Positions 1-19,299 of a stretch of DNA of 44,499 nt are shown here, piece by piece. Positions within the stretch are counted from its first letter, which is position 1; every line of letters begins with the position of its first letter. This stretch comes from Acanthaster planci (lineage: Eukaryota > Echinodermata > Asteroidea > Valvatida > Acanthasteridae), in assembly GCF_001949145.1 (NCBI RefSeq), contig NW_019091473.1, positions 861,359 to 905,857 on the forward strand, given 5' to 3'. The notes beneath the pieces are model-generated. The model saw nothing but the letters and a program-made list of their open reading frames with translations. It made no database searches and was not told the origin of the DNA. A program made the position numbers and the translations under genes.

Positions 1-2119
1 CAATAGTCTGGAATGTGTATAGGGATTGGACATGTTGGGGGATACCCCTCGGTCTCATTTCTTGCTGGGTATAAACTGGGCTCACGATCTGTCATGTGCT
101 GTCAAGCAAACCGAAATAACTTACGGTACGCAGCGTGCAGGGAACAGCTTGTGTGGCTGGAAGGTCCACACTTTTTTGTGACTGTTTGTCCTTGTATGCG
201 AGGTCACTATACAGTATATACTGTCTCCAATGAGCAGTACATGTATATGTACAGTACGTTTACTGCACGTACATGTACAATACATGTACTTGTACAATAT
301 ACATATATTATTACATGCATGTACCATCGCATACCATAGACGGAAGTAGGCCTCACGTTTACCTGTAGGATATACACACGAAATTGCTTCTTGTTTGGGC
401 CTTGCATTACCTAGGCCTTAAAAAGCCCCAGTACATGCCATATCTCCACTAAAAGCAAACAGGCCTTGTAAGAATTAGCGAAGAGCGGAAATAATAGTTC
501 TGGCTCCCGAGTGGTTTTCTTCAGAAAATTCGAACGGTAACTTTTAAAAATATCTACAAAATCATGTGACATATCCAAGATTTCAAACATGACTTTTTCG
601 AGAGGAAATTAAAAATTTAAAAACACGTAGGTCTTCGGTGCATTCCACCCTATTATTACAGAAACAAGCTTTTTGCCCATTTAAGCCATAGGCCTATCTA
701 TTATTAGTATTAATGGTCTTGAGTAGTAAACTTTATGCATTTATAAATACGATTTATTGTTACTATAAGGATCCTGCACATGGGTCCCTTAAATATACAC
801 TTTTTATCTCACAACTGGATGTGGGCAGACAGTGATTTTGTTACTTTTGTCATTTCTATGCCCATCCCTTTGTTGGCATGAATAAAATAATAAGGTAAGT
901 CAAGTTGGTACGTTGAGAATGGAAAATCTTATGAAGGATATTATAAGTGACTTTTTCTTAGTGCTACTGTCAGCATATTGCATATCCAAGTTTTTAGTTT
1001 TTCGGCCCTAAAGTTAGTTTGCAAATAAATATCTGCCTGCAAATTGGCAGGGAATATTGAGTTTGGGACCCCTATCATATACGTAAAATTGAAGTTGGTA
1101 CGTTGAGAATGGAAAATCATCTGAAAGATTATGACTTCTATCCATAGTGGATTTCCCAGTTTTTTGGATATCAGCTAAAAATTGCAGGGGGTATCGTGTA
1201 TGGTAAGTTCAATGCCCTTACATATAAGACGTCGAAGAGTTGAAAACTGTGTATTACCTATTAATCACTTTAAACAAACATTTTTGTCGGAAAAAATCGG
1301 GAAGACGCCTTGCGTAACCAGAACACCTGCTGAGCAAGAGAGCCAAATAAACATGGAGTTCCCCATTCTCTTCTCACTTCTTGGGTTAGAATCCTGTCCA
1401 TGTGGACTGAGCTTCTAGTCCCCAGAAAACCTAGGTTTTCCTCAGATTGTCTTTTCCATTCCCTCCTTGAAAATATCCGAACATTTTATCTTCGGCTTTC
1501 TACAGGTTTCGGGAGACTTGTGGGAGGCTCTGCTTGTGTTGTTGAACACTTCGTTTTAATTTATGAACCTTTCCTTGTTAACTGTCACGCACTTATGTCT
1601 ACGTGGCGTTTTCTTCAAAACAAAGGCATTGTTATTTGCTTTTTTAAAGATACAACAGGGCATGGCCGTACCAAAGTGGTTTATGTGGTGTCGTGCAATC
1701 TGTATAGGCCTATATTAGTGAAACGTTTATTTTGTGATCTGCAATGAATGTTTGGTTTCAACTCCTCCGGAACACTTCTGGTTATGTATTGGACGCAGGA
1801 TATTGAAGCGCAACTGTATGCTGCCTGAAGCGTTTTGGAGTTTGTCAGTTTTATCGGTTTGTTGTGGGCGGGGATGGATGGGGGTGTCATTAGAACCAGT
1901 AGTGTTATCCCGACACTTCATTTCTTGAATCTAGGACGACATAGCGACGTCTTTGGCCTGCGGTGAAAGGTGAAGAACTTAGTCCCAACTTGCTTTTATT
2001 ACTGGCATTATGCAACAAGTTCCATGGCCACTACATGACATATACCGGGCACGAAATGGGACAGAGGGATAACCCTCCCCCCAACAAGTCCAATCCCTAT
2101 ACACACTCCAGCCTATTGC
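1..2119. mobile_element. Non-autonomous DNA element bounded by ~100-bp terminal inverted repeats
   Basis: The first ~100 bases of the window match, in reverse complement, the stretch at about 2015-2119. The shared core includes GTGTATAGGGATTGGAC followed by TGTTGGGGG, at about 16-41 and 2078-2105. Similarity continues inward through a TCCCATTTC-like stretch and a GGTATA-like stretch. No transposase was recognised between the ends; open frames there are short. The interior has a diverged direct duplication (903-1280) and a TGTACATG-rich patch near 237-312. The left end coincides with the window edge, so the true terminus and any target-site duplication cannot be seen. Confidence 0.6.
903..1280. 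repeat. Diverged direct duplication, ~190-bp period
   Basis: A 26-bp stretch beginning AGTTGGTACGTTGAGAATGG occurs identically at 903-928 and 1093-1118. The sequence after each copy is related but diverged: both have a GGATAT- or CATATCC-type patch, an ATTGCAGGG-like patch and a CCCTTA- or CCCCTATCATAT-like patch. The stretch at 775-810 may be part of a third unit. It lies inside the TIR element at 1-2119. Confidence 0.6.
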
Positions 2120-2858
2120 CACTTAACACATCCCCCTAGATGTCTGAGAAGAACTCCTGAGATACCAGTATAACAATGACCAACACAAAGGTGGGGGCTC
2201 TCTCTGTTCCATAGTTTGCTTCATATGACATGACACGTTGCGCGACGGGGCCAGTTTTCAAGAAGTGTTTACTTACAGATAAAAACAGAATCCCTTAAAC
2301 CTTTGACCAATGTCACGTTTTATTCACCATCGTGCACTTTACAATAAGCACAAGAAGGCAACCATGAGTAACGTAATCTGAATTATTTTTACTCGTGTGT
2401 AAACAGGCGAGGCTGGAAATCTGTTTGTGCCATCCTGGCACTGACACAAGTGTAAGCGTTGAACGTAACAGCGATAATTAAGAAACCAGTCCACGAGAAA
2501 CAGGTGAGCTTATTCAAAGAGAATTAAGGAACACCTTTTGTGGTTCAAACTCTACATGGTGGTATCATAGTCCGGTAGCCGTTTTAAAGCTCTGCTAACT
2601 ATGGAGTATTTGACTTTTAATCTCTAGTTCTTAAAACCTTGTTTGTACGCTATAATACCAAGAAGTAGTGACTTTGGTTGCTGTTGTACGGCCTGGAACA
2701 CGAGCATTGTCGATAACAGATTCAACCGCTGTGTAGTTACTTCTGCAGACAATGTTACTATTGATTGATTGCATTAGGCATGACAGCCTATTATCAACAA
2801 AACCACCTGGGTTGTATAATTCGCTGACCGAAATCAAAGATTGACCTTTTAAAGTCTG
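2120..2858. other. Intergenic spacer, nothing recognised
   Basis: AT-rich spacer between the TIR element and the small element at 2859. Open frames are short (the longest is 77 codons, on the - strand) and have no recognisable protein features or matching splice partners. Confidence 0.5.
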
Positions 2859-3030
2859 ATTCATACTTCAGGCAAATCATGAAAGCGAAACAAATTTGAC
2901 GTCACGACAAATTTGCAGAAACATTTCGCTGGAGTTGAAATGTGTTCTACTGTTGCGAATTTGGACCTGCAGGATTTGATCTGACGTCACATATTTGCGT
3001 TTATTTTCGCTTTTGCGCCAAGTATGAACC
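2859..3030. mobile_element. MITE-like inverted-repeat element with TGACGTCA
   Basis: The left end reads ATTCATACTTCAGGCAAATC, then AAAGCGAAACAAATTTGACG. The right end, read in reverse, gives GGTTCATACTTGGCGCAAAA, then GCGAAAATAAACG and TGACGTCA. The arms therefore pair over about 48 bp with mismatches. A second, more diverged copy lies at 15620-15790. No coding capacity. Confidence 0.6.
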
Positions 3031-3034
3031 GGTT

Positions 3035-3310
3035 AGCCTACAGCGGCGTAACTACCGGGGGGAACAAGGGCGGATCCAAAAGTGAATAATTGGGGGGAGG
3101 CGTCTTTCAGGGGCCTAAAATTGAAATTTTCACAATCTTCTATGTCTTCATTGTGGGCTCTTAACGCGCTTGTGGAAGTTTAAAGGAAAAGAAATAAACA
3201 AAACACTTATATTTAAAAATGGTCCTTTCGGGAGACATGCCCCCCTCCCCGGGTCCGCCCTGGGGGGACAAACAGCAGATGTCTGTGCCCCTTGATTGCC
3301 CTGTCCCCAC
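3035..3310. repeat. G/C-tract-rich dispersed repeat
   Basis: The stretch begins GGCGTAACTACCGGGGGG and ends in C-rich runs on the other side (3238-3300). The element near 15325-15530 has the same style, with GGCGTAGCCACGGGGG followed by long C tracts. It probably belongs to a common repeat family, but the match is short and uneven. It ends just before the first sulfotransferase coding exon. Confidence 0.4.
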
Positions 3311-3337
3311 TTGAAATTTTGAATACACATCTGCAGG

Positions 3338-5997
3338 ATGCCGTTGAGGGTTCTTCGTGGAATTCCTGTACCATGGCGGGTGCGTGATGATAGCAGTCTT
3401 CAGGGTGTGTTAGATCTAGAAGTCCGAGAAGACGACATCTTCGTCATCTCGTACCCAAAGTCAGGTACCCCTAGCAGTTATCTCATTTATTGAAAAAAAA
3501 AAACAATGTTCATTTGCAAAGTTGAATTGCGAGCAGAACGTTTTTATCATTAACTTCCGTCTTCATCGAAATCGTGACCAACATCATCGTCACAATCAAT
3601 AAAAATACATGTAGGATGCAGACTTTCTCTACAATTTTTCTTTGTGTTTATAAGAAATACAGGTTTATTATTTTCGTTACGCGAGTCTAACAGATTTTGA
3701 GGGGTAACTGTACTAAATCAAATAGATTTTGAGGGGTTTACCTGTTTAACAAAATATAGTGATATGGTCAGAAGAAGAGAAAACGGTAATTGAGTTTGCT
3801 CAAAGAATTGAAAGAAATGCCGATGCTCTTTACAGCCAGTTAAGACTATAGACACTGTCCACCATCGTCTGTGTCACTGTTTATACTTGGCAGGCACTGT
3901 ATGGCTACAGAAAATTGTCAGTTGCATACTTGGATGTGGCGAGGACCAAACCAACGTCAACCTGGGGCTTGAATTGAGCTTGGGTAGTGGCGGATCTGAA
4001 GAAGAAATACGTGCAGCTCCCCCGGTGTATAAAGTAGTTGAAACCTGGACCTCTCCCAGGGTTATGATCACGCATCTCTTGCCCCGTCTGCTCCCGGCTC
4101 AGTTACTTGCGAAGAAGGCCAAGGTAACAAAGATGCACCCCGAAACGTCTCGGGTCAGCTTGGACCCAGAATCAATGTCTCGATCGAACCGTTCCTCTTC
4201 CTCGACAAAAGATGTCCCTTTTCAGATCAAAAGATGACCCTTTCAAGGTCAAAGTGACCCTGAAAATTGGTCAGGCCCAAACAAAACCCAGATTCCTTGT
4301 CAATCTGGGTGGGAGTTTTTAGAGTGTATTGCCTTGGGTGGGAATAATGTTAGTTTTGTGATTTTAAAGGACCAAAATCTCGCCTTTTAAAGTTTGTATC
4401 TCTTTACAGATGCTTTCTTTATTATAGTAACATGTTTCCACAATGGGGTAAAAAATAAATACTATCGACGCATACTGTCTTGTTTTCTTAGAAAACTTTT
4501 AACTTTTTCTTTAAATGTTCTAATGCCATTTTTAAAGGGATGTCTCATGTCTACCAGAGTGACGCTCTCCTCCCCTGTGTTTTGCTTCAGATGCTGTATA
4601 TTGCCCGCAACCCTAAGGACGTTGTGGTGTCGTACTCGCATTTCACCAGCGCAGTGAAGGCGCCAGAGCCCTTCCCGCAGTGGGAGGAGTTTGTCCCAGC
4701 ATTCCTGGAGGGGAACAGTTGAGACATGATTTGATCTGTCAACATTGGCTTGATTTGTGAGAGGGTGGGAGGGGGAGTAGCGTGATGCGTTATTCACAGC
4801 ATGATTATTACTGACACTTACTGAAATCATGGTAGAAACCTTTTATGTGAATATTCTAATCAAATGAACTGTCTTTCTTTTATTCAAAGTGCCTTATGGC
4901 TCCTGGTTTACCCACGTCAAGCAGTACTGGGAGATGAGGCATCATGAGAACTTTCTGTTTCTCAAGTATGAAGATCTCAAAAAGGTACACATTGCATCTC
5001 ACAGAGGATAATTTGAGAAATTCTCCTGAATGCAACAATTTACAATGTGTGATTCTCCTCCAAATTCCTGTTTTATTCTTAGTTTTCTGTTGAATTGTCC
5101 AAGTGTAAAATTTGCAAGCACACATTCATGTTACACATTTAATATATTCATGTCGTGGCTTTGTGCAAAGAACATGTGGTTATCTTTTTCAGTTCTACTC
5201 AAACCAACAAAGGCTAAACCAACAAAGCCGAGGATAGCTTTCCAGCGGCCACACAGGACTGTACACATTTGTGATGGGACACTGAAAGCCGATATGCTTG
5301 GGATTGTATAGAAGTTGTGTACATTTTAATACATGTGTCAAAATTAATGGGTGGCATGGGGGTGGGGTGTGGACCTCCACTGTGGGAAGGGGAGGAGTGG
5401 ACCACTCTGCCTCCCCCGTATTTAAGTCACTGAGGTGGTGTTTCAACTACGGTCACGTAACTGCACATCTCTGTTTCCCGTGGGCACAGTAATTGTTATG
5501 TCATATTTCTTACATTAATTTGAAAGAGTATAATTGGCCCTTCCTGGAGGTGCATTTTGTTTGAACATCATCAATCCGAAACATTATTTTACAGGACGAA
5601 CACGCTGTCATCCATCAAGTTGGAAGATATCTGGGGCAGAACCTCGATGCGCAGAAAATCAAAGAGATCTCCGATCACTGTTCAATAGATAGCATGCGCA
5701 AAAAGTTCAGCGAAAAGAAGCAGGCAATCACCATGTTCATGGACGAAACAAAATCGCCGTTCGTGAGAAAAGGTAAGAAATAATTGCTGCAGTTTTGGGT
5801 CTTGAGGTTTAAGTACACGTAAAAATACATGCACTGGTGTTATCTGAAAGTGCCGATTGGGTGTTCATTTTAAATTTCCTTCATGTGCAGGGAAGGTTGG
5901 CGACTGGCGGGAGCGCTTGACTACAGCACAAAGCCAACAGTTTGACCAGCTATACGAGGAACATCTTGGTGGGAGTGGTCTAACATTTGATTACTAG
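3338..5997 (+). CDS. Cytosolic sulfotransferase (SULT family), six exons
   Basis: Transfers sulfate from PAPS to a hydroxyl or amine of a small molecule in the cytosol. Exons: 3338-3464, 3894-4123, 4591-4717, 4890-4984, 5595-5772, 5891-5997. All introns are GT/AG, phases match, and the protein is 287 aa, close to the usual 285-300. Seen in the protein: PAPS loop YPKSGTVW (39-46); catalytic-base His103 in ITHLLP; the 3'-phosphate site RNPKDVVVSYSHF (Arg125, Ser133); PYGSWFTHV after residue 162; and RKGKVGDW (251-258), the second PAPS and dimer-region signature. The family usually has TT where this has Thr44-Val45. The start chosen is the ATG at 3338. The preceding CTGCAG could be a 3' splice site after a non-coding exon, so the 5' end is less certain. 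Substrate class cannot be told from sequence. A sulfotransferase is near certain; the subfamily is not. Confidence 0.95.
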
Positions 5998-6143
5998 AGC
6001 GATTCAAAGAAACGTCATTGAAGTACATTAACATTACACCCACTTGCTTTTTCTTTAAAGGTGCAGCCTATCAGTTGCACTTAGGCAAAAGTAGCTGAGA
6101 AAGTTATTGGTGAAAACATATTGGTTTAAACATAGTTTATAGG

Positions 6144-6149
6144 ATTAAA
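6144..6149 (+). terminator. Candidate poly(A) signal ATTAAA for the sulfotransferase
   Basis: ATTAAA lies about 150 bases after the sulfotransferase stop codon. It is the common variant of AATAAA; no closer canonical signal was seen. The assignment is by position only. Confidence 0.3.
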
Positions 6150-6246
6150 CTCCTTGTGAAATTATTGTGTGGCAAGTGTCCAAAAAGTGCTTTTTGAAAT
6201 TACCATAAGAAGCGCGAGCAAGAGTTGACAACAACACATGCGCTCG

Positions 6247-6424
6247 CAATACGGGCGTTTCACAGTAGTGCACCTCCAAGAGTTTCCAACGCGTTGGCCA
6301 ATCACAGTGCACGAAATCTGTCACCCAATGCGTGCTTGGAAATGGTCGACAAATTTCGCGCGTTGTGATTGGCCAACGCGTTGCAAATTCTTGGAGGCGC
6401 TCTATTGTGAATCGCCCGTATTAC
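6247..6424. mobile_element. MITE-like foldback element, arms ~85 bp
   Basis: The ends read AATACGGGCG and CGCCCGTATT. The arms pair almost to the centre (near 6335) through GCACCTCCAAGA, TTCCAACGCGTTGGCCAATC and a CGAAAT-TGTC block. GCGTTGGCCAATCACA is exact in both arms, so each arm carries a CCAAT/ATTGG box. No open frame of note and no clear target-site duplication. Confidence 0.75.
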
Positions 6425-9400
6425 CGGTATTCGTCTGCTCAGTGTATGACATCGCGTACGTGTGGCTGCATGCGACTGAACCCGAGAACCTGTCCCAGAC
6501 GCCGAATTCAGGTGCAATTGAAAACATGACTCAAGACGTCTTGATCTAAAATGGAAATTTAGAGTCGAAATGTACATTATTCACTGACCTGAAACTGCAT
6601 CAGCGAAATTTGTTGCCAAGCAGCCTTCCTTAGATTTCTAGTGGTTTTGTTGCCTGGAGAGAAAAGAATGCCCTAATGGCAATGATGGACTGCATCTTTA
6701 ACTTCAGAGGCAAGTACACGTGGCAAATTACCAATTGGTTAAGAAGGCATGCAAAGCACGGATATCACGTGCGTGCGAGCGATTTAATTACCGGTGACGT
6801 CTGGTTCTGAATATCACCAGATCAGTTTATTTATGTCTAATATTTGTGCATGTTTATGCATTACATGCCCAATTATGTTTACTCAAACGTCGTCAGGTAC
6901 CCTGAAGAAGGTCATAAATTTGAACATGGGACAAAAGGTCAAATCCAGACTTTTCGGGAAATTGATAGAGCACTGAAATATCTGTCATTTGGTATAAATG
7001 TTGCCTGAAGGTGCTACTTAACAGAATGAACATTGCAGGAGATGGTTCTTCATTACTTTAAGTGCCAGGAATAAGGACGTTAAAATGTAGTACTAATGTA
7101 ACAGGAACTGCACGAGCGTTCCACTCAAGTGTGGATACGTGGGACTTACTCCTTTCAAAGAGACTGAGAAACATTAAAAAGCGAAATGAAGTACATCATT
7201 AGTTTTCATTTTTAATCCTGCAAGAATATAATCCTTGAACTCGTGTAAAGGCCAATCAGTACATAATTATTTCCCCAGTGTGAATGTAAATTTGTAATAC
7301 CGTCTTTTTTATCCAGCCTTTTTAATTCTCGTACCAAAGGATAAAGACACGTACCAGAAATATTTTGAATAGAAGGTTCAGTGTAAGTGCAGAAGCTAAA
7401 GCATGTTTTTCAAATCTGTAAACATAAGCGTATTGATAGCGCCGTTGTATTTGATATTTTCGTGAAATTGTAGAATGCATATGCATATATCATATTTTAT
7501 CAATTGTTTATTCTTAATCTTATCAAACCAAAGATGTGACTGTATCGTAAACATAAGTACACTTTAAACACTAAGGCGAACACGTTGAAAGTTTGAAACG
7601 ACTGCCAAGCATATTTAATCGTATATTGTGTTTGATAAAATTCATCTCGAGGAAGAAGGTCCTCTTCTGTGCACAATGGCAGGAAATACAAATGCAACGA
7701 GGATTCGATAAAAAAACCCGTCAACCAACTACCGGTAGGCCTACCGTTAAGCACGTTTTAGAAGGTTCATCAAAATATTATTCAATTTCGCCTCCCACCA
7801 TCGTTGCAAAACAAGCAAAACTCCTGCTATTTTGCACAAGTCATTGGGGTCATTTTCACATACCGTCGTAGGCCACAGCGTAGAAAGGAAATCCTTGACG
7901 CTAACAGCACCTTTCAGACAAAGTTAAGTGTTCATTGTTGAGCGAATAAATGATAAAATCATACGAAATCTAGTAATGATAAAGATATACATTATCTACA
8001 GGAATTATTTTTTCCCCTCAATTATTGCTTTCAGTTATTGTTTGACATTGTTGTATTACCTTGCATCCCCCAGCTTGACGCTCCGGGGAATTAAGAAATT
8101 TAGGAAATTGAGGAACTTAGGAATTAAATTGAAATATGTGATTGAATGAAGACTTGGAGAATCAAACATAATTGTACAATTATTCTACGATGTAATCTGT
8201 TATGTGGAATTTTTGATGTGGAATGCATGTATGTGGAATTCCATTCTTTTGTAACATACTGTATTCCGCCCAATAAGACTTTACATCTTGTATTATGTAT
8301 TATTGTGAATCACTTTTCATATCATTTTAATGTAAACCTACTTGAGAAAAAAAGAGAACTGATTGTCATCTCTGCTACAAATTTACGGATCTTGTCCATT
8401 CCATTTCTAAGGCAGACCATTTATAAAAATATTTCCTCTTAATGTTGTGACATGGTACTTTTTGCTTCTGCCTCGATGTTTATTGAACTGTCCGAGTCTG
8501 GCCTCGACATCCATAACTTAATAACGAACAGTTTTGCGGACCTACCTACCAAGATAATGATGCCCAGAACACTGCCCCATGGTCATCCGCGATTGGTCGT
8601 AACATGTAGACTCTAAAGGGCTCAGTTAACCTTAACCTTGTGTCTCAGTTAACCTCATTTTCAAGTTTTTCCCACTATCTCAAAGGTAAATGTACTGCCT
8701 GGTTGGTTTTTATGCTAATGATATTTCCATATTCATAAGCAAAAGCATGATGTCATCCAAGAAAGAATGCCTCAATGTTACATTGGTTTGTAAGTCACAA
8801 AGTCACCTGCATTTTTTGTACTTTGCTGGTCTACATTTTCTCGTATTTGCTCATTCATTGTTGTTTATTTGCATAACAATCAGTGAGCATCAATACTTTT
8901 CTTAAAAATGTTTTGAGAAGGCATGTACAGTACATACGCGTGTCTACAGACATGCACAACCTTCACTGCGCTGTGCCACACCAGTGGACGCGCTGTACTT
9001 AAATATTGTTTGTATTAGTTATGGAAGTGTATTCTTATATTTGTTCTGTTCACTGCGGAAACTGTGGTGTTAAATTTTAGCGCCTATCTTTTTTGGTGTT
9101 GGGGATAAATAATTCCTAAGGCATTGAAATTGAAAAGAAAACCGGTGTTACTTGACATTGGTGTTTAAACTTGTCTTACAGCCTTCTGATTGGTCGATAT
9201 AAAGTTATGGGATACCCGATGCTGGCTTGACCGTTACGTGCCTCTGAGCTTGATACCTTGCCTTGATCATTATTCAACCTTACAGTCTGACAAATATGTG
9301 ACGAAACTGTGTGTTAAGATAGCCATTGCAGGAGTTTGAGAAATCGCAGGAAGTTCAAGGGCGACTTTGCAGAAGCTGTGGAACTTGGTGAGTGTTTTTA

Positions 9401-9999
9401 AATGACTGATGTTCGTCAGGCGTGAACTGTCCTTCAAAGAGACGAAAGACATGTCTGATCATGTCCTGCACAAGATACGCGTAGATGCGTGCACGTGTGC
9501 CGTTACCTGAGGAGAATGTCTGTAAAAAGACTCCATTCGAGCTAACACTAAAGACAAATTAAATAGCCAAACACAAATTACATTGTAGCCTGTTATAGTA
9601 ATTCCGTAGGCCTAACATCTGCATGCCATGTATCCAGTGGTCCCTCATGAGGGCCAACTAACGTTACATATATGTACATGAAACGTTTATTGTTGAAGAG
9701 GAAACACAAACTTGAAGGTAAATTTGCCGACCACTAGTATTACACGAAGCCATGATAAAATGCATTGTTAAGGTCATAATTGGTCTGCAGATTGACCTCG
9801 CCAGTGCATTGTACAGGCACTCAAAAACGTCCTGTGGCCCATTTTTTTTTCGAGGCAAATTACACGTGCTGCCCTCGCAGGGTTAAAAATGAACGTTTTT
9901 CTCAAGTTCGTGGAATGATACACAACAGTAATTGCTAAACTACCCCAAGTCGACCGTCATTGAATTTGTCTTGAAGAGAGTTTGAAAAAGCGGGTTAGT
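6425..9999. other. AT-rich intergenic spacer without recognised genes
   Basis: Between the foldback element and the next repeat the sequence is AT-rich, especially 7900-8450. Short open frames on both strands (the longest is about 98 codons at 8146-8442) have skewed, low-complexity composition and no domain signatures. No exon with a convincing protein motif was found. The two nearest genes, convergent on this spacer, are the sulfotransferase and the esterase. Confidence 0.5.
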
Positions 10000-10017
10000 T
10001 GGATATCATTCTTCAAT

Positions 10018-10165
10018 CAATTGTGGTGATTCAAAATTAACTAAAAAGAACAGGCCTAAGAAATCAGGCATAAACATTTTGCAATAATCACACGACTCGT
10101 TTTTTTTATCTGTTGTTAATTGGATGAAGGACCAATGCTCTCTATACAAATTTACATCAATGGCA
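10018..10165. repeat. Fragment related to the foldback element at 37996-38636
   Basis: The order of words GATTCAA, AACTAA, AGGCCTaAg, TCAGGCA, AATAATcAC, TGTTAATTgGAT, CTaTACAAA is shared with about 38285-38415 in the interior of the larger inverted-repeat element. Identity is partial and gapped. It is read as a decayed or internally deleted copy. Confidence 0.45.
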
Positions 10166-10683
10166 TAAAGACGCTACATTTTAACGTGCGCTACGGGGTT
10201 TAGTATGGATCGTGTCCCATTCCCACCTCGCTGTCATAGCAAACCACACATCTAAACAAGCCTTGACATTATTGTAAGTCTATTCAACATTACATCTTTA
10301 ACACCCGTCCCCCTCAGTCCCCCCCAAAAAAATAATAGCGCAGTGGTAAGAGCGGAACAACGGTTCAAAAACAACCTAAAAATACCTACACTATGCTCTT
10401 GGCAATAAAAATACCTAGTTGCCCAATTCTGTGACATTATGAGAGTAATTTTGGCCCCCGTTGTGTGAAGGTAGATATGCCTAATCCTCTGGGCAGTTCT
10501 CTTTCGTGCATGTACCCTGTTCAACCTCTTTGTCTGCACTGTCTTTGCTTGAGGATTCGGTCGGAGCCTCTTCACACTTCTTTGCTTCTTCTAGAAATTA
10601 AAAAACAAGAACACGTTGACAAAAACTTGACAGCTGCAGGGGACTCATCACTGAAGCAGGGTCAACCTAACTGCCAAACTAGA

Positions 10684-10897
10684 CCTTGATTGCCCGAATA
10701 TTGACGAGAAAATAATGATAAAATCAGTGCTCTGGAATACGTGATTGTCGAGCTTTCAGTAACTGAGTACTTTCTTCAGGGCAAGCCGATTCAGAAGAAG
10801 GTACTCAATCACCGAAAACTCGGCAATCACATATTCCAGAGCACTGATTTTGAATACAAATATAATATTATTCTTCCGTATTTCCTTGATTGCCCGA
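10684..10897. mobile_element. Foldback element flanked by a 14-bp direct repeat
   Basis: CCTTGATTGCCCGA occurs at 10684-10697 and again at 10884-10897, like a target-site duplication. Between them, arms of about 61 bp (10720-10780 and 10791-10851) are near-perfect inverted copies starting AAAATCAGTGCTCTGGAATA, with a loop of about 10 bases. No coding capacity. Confidence 0.65.
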
Positions 10898-11325
10898 CCT
10901 GTGATCATTGTATTAATTTTGTATTTGGTGTTTGGTTTCTTCCTGTGGCATCTTTGTTTGGTTCTCTGTGGAACATCTATGGTTGGCAACTGATCTACAG
11001 TACAGTGACAGTTGCAGGAATTGAAATTTAACAGTTGTAATTGTCAGATCAAAGGAACCAATACAATACCACGTTGTGTAAAATGCAGACTGCATTTATT
11101 AACTTGGAAAGTAATGTGCATTTAAACGTAATGGGTCCAGGTGATCATTTTTCATCGCTTTGCTGAATTTCAAAAGTGAAACAGTTCCTCTACCTGTTCC
11201 TCTCTCATATTTCCAGAGATTAAAATTAAGGACTGGACGATTCGGAGCATAAATACCATAAACTTTACACTTAAAAATAGTTTGAAAAAGAGCCACTTTC
11301 AATGGGAACGTGGTGAAATCCCAAC

Positions 11326-11331
11326 TTTATT
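11326..11331 (-). terminator. Candidate poly(A) signal AATAAA for the esterase
   Basis: On the - strand AATAAA lies about 100 bases beyond the esterase stop codon. Another AATAAA is at 11095-11100. Which one is used cannot be told from sequence. If the last exon is spliced onward (see the 11453 donor) neither need be the main site. Confidence 0.4.
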
Positions 11332-11429
11332 GCAGCCAGTGAAATTTTCAACTACTTTATATTGTCCCAAAGATGAGTCCGTGTGAGTGAAATTTCCCTC
11401 ATAGGGAGTAACCTGCCAATCTTTCGAAT

Positions 11430-19299
<7,870 letters not shown>

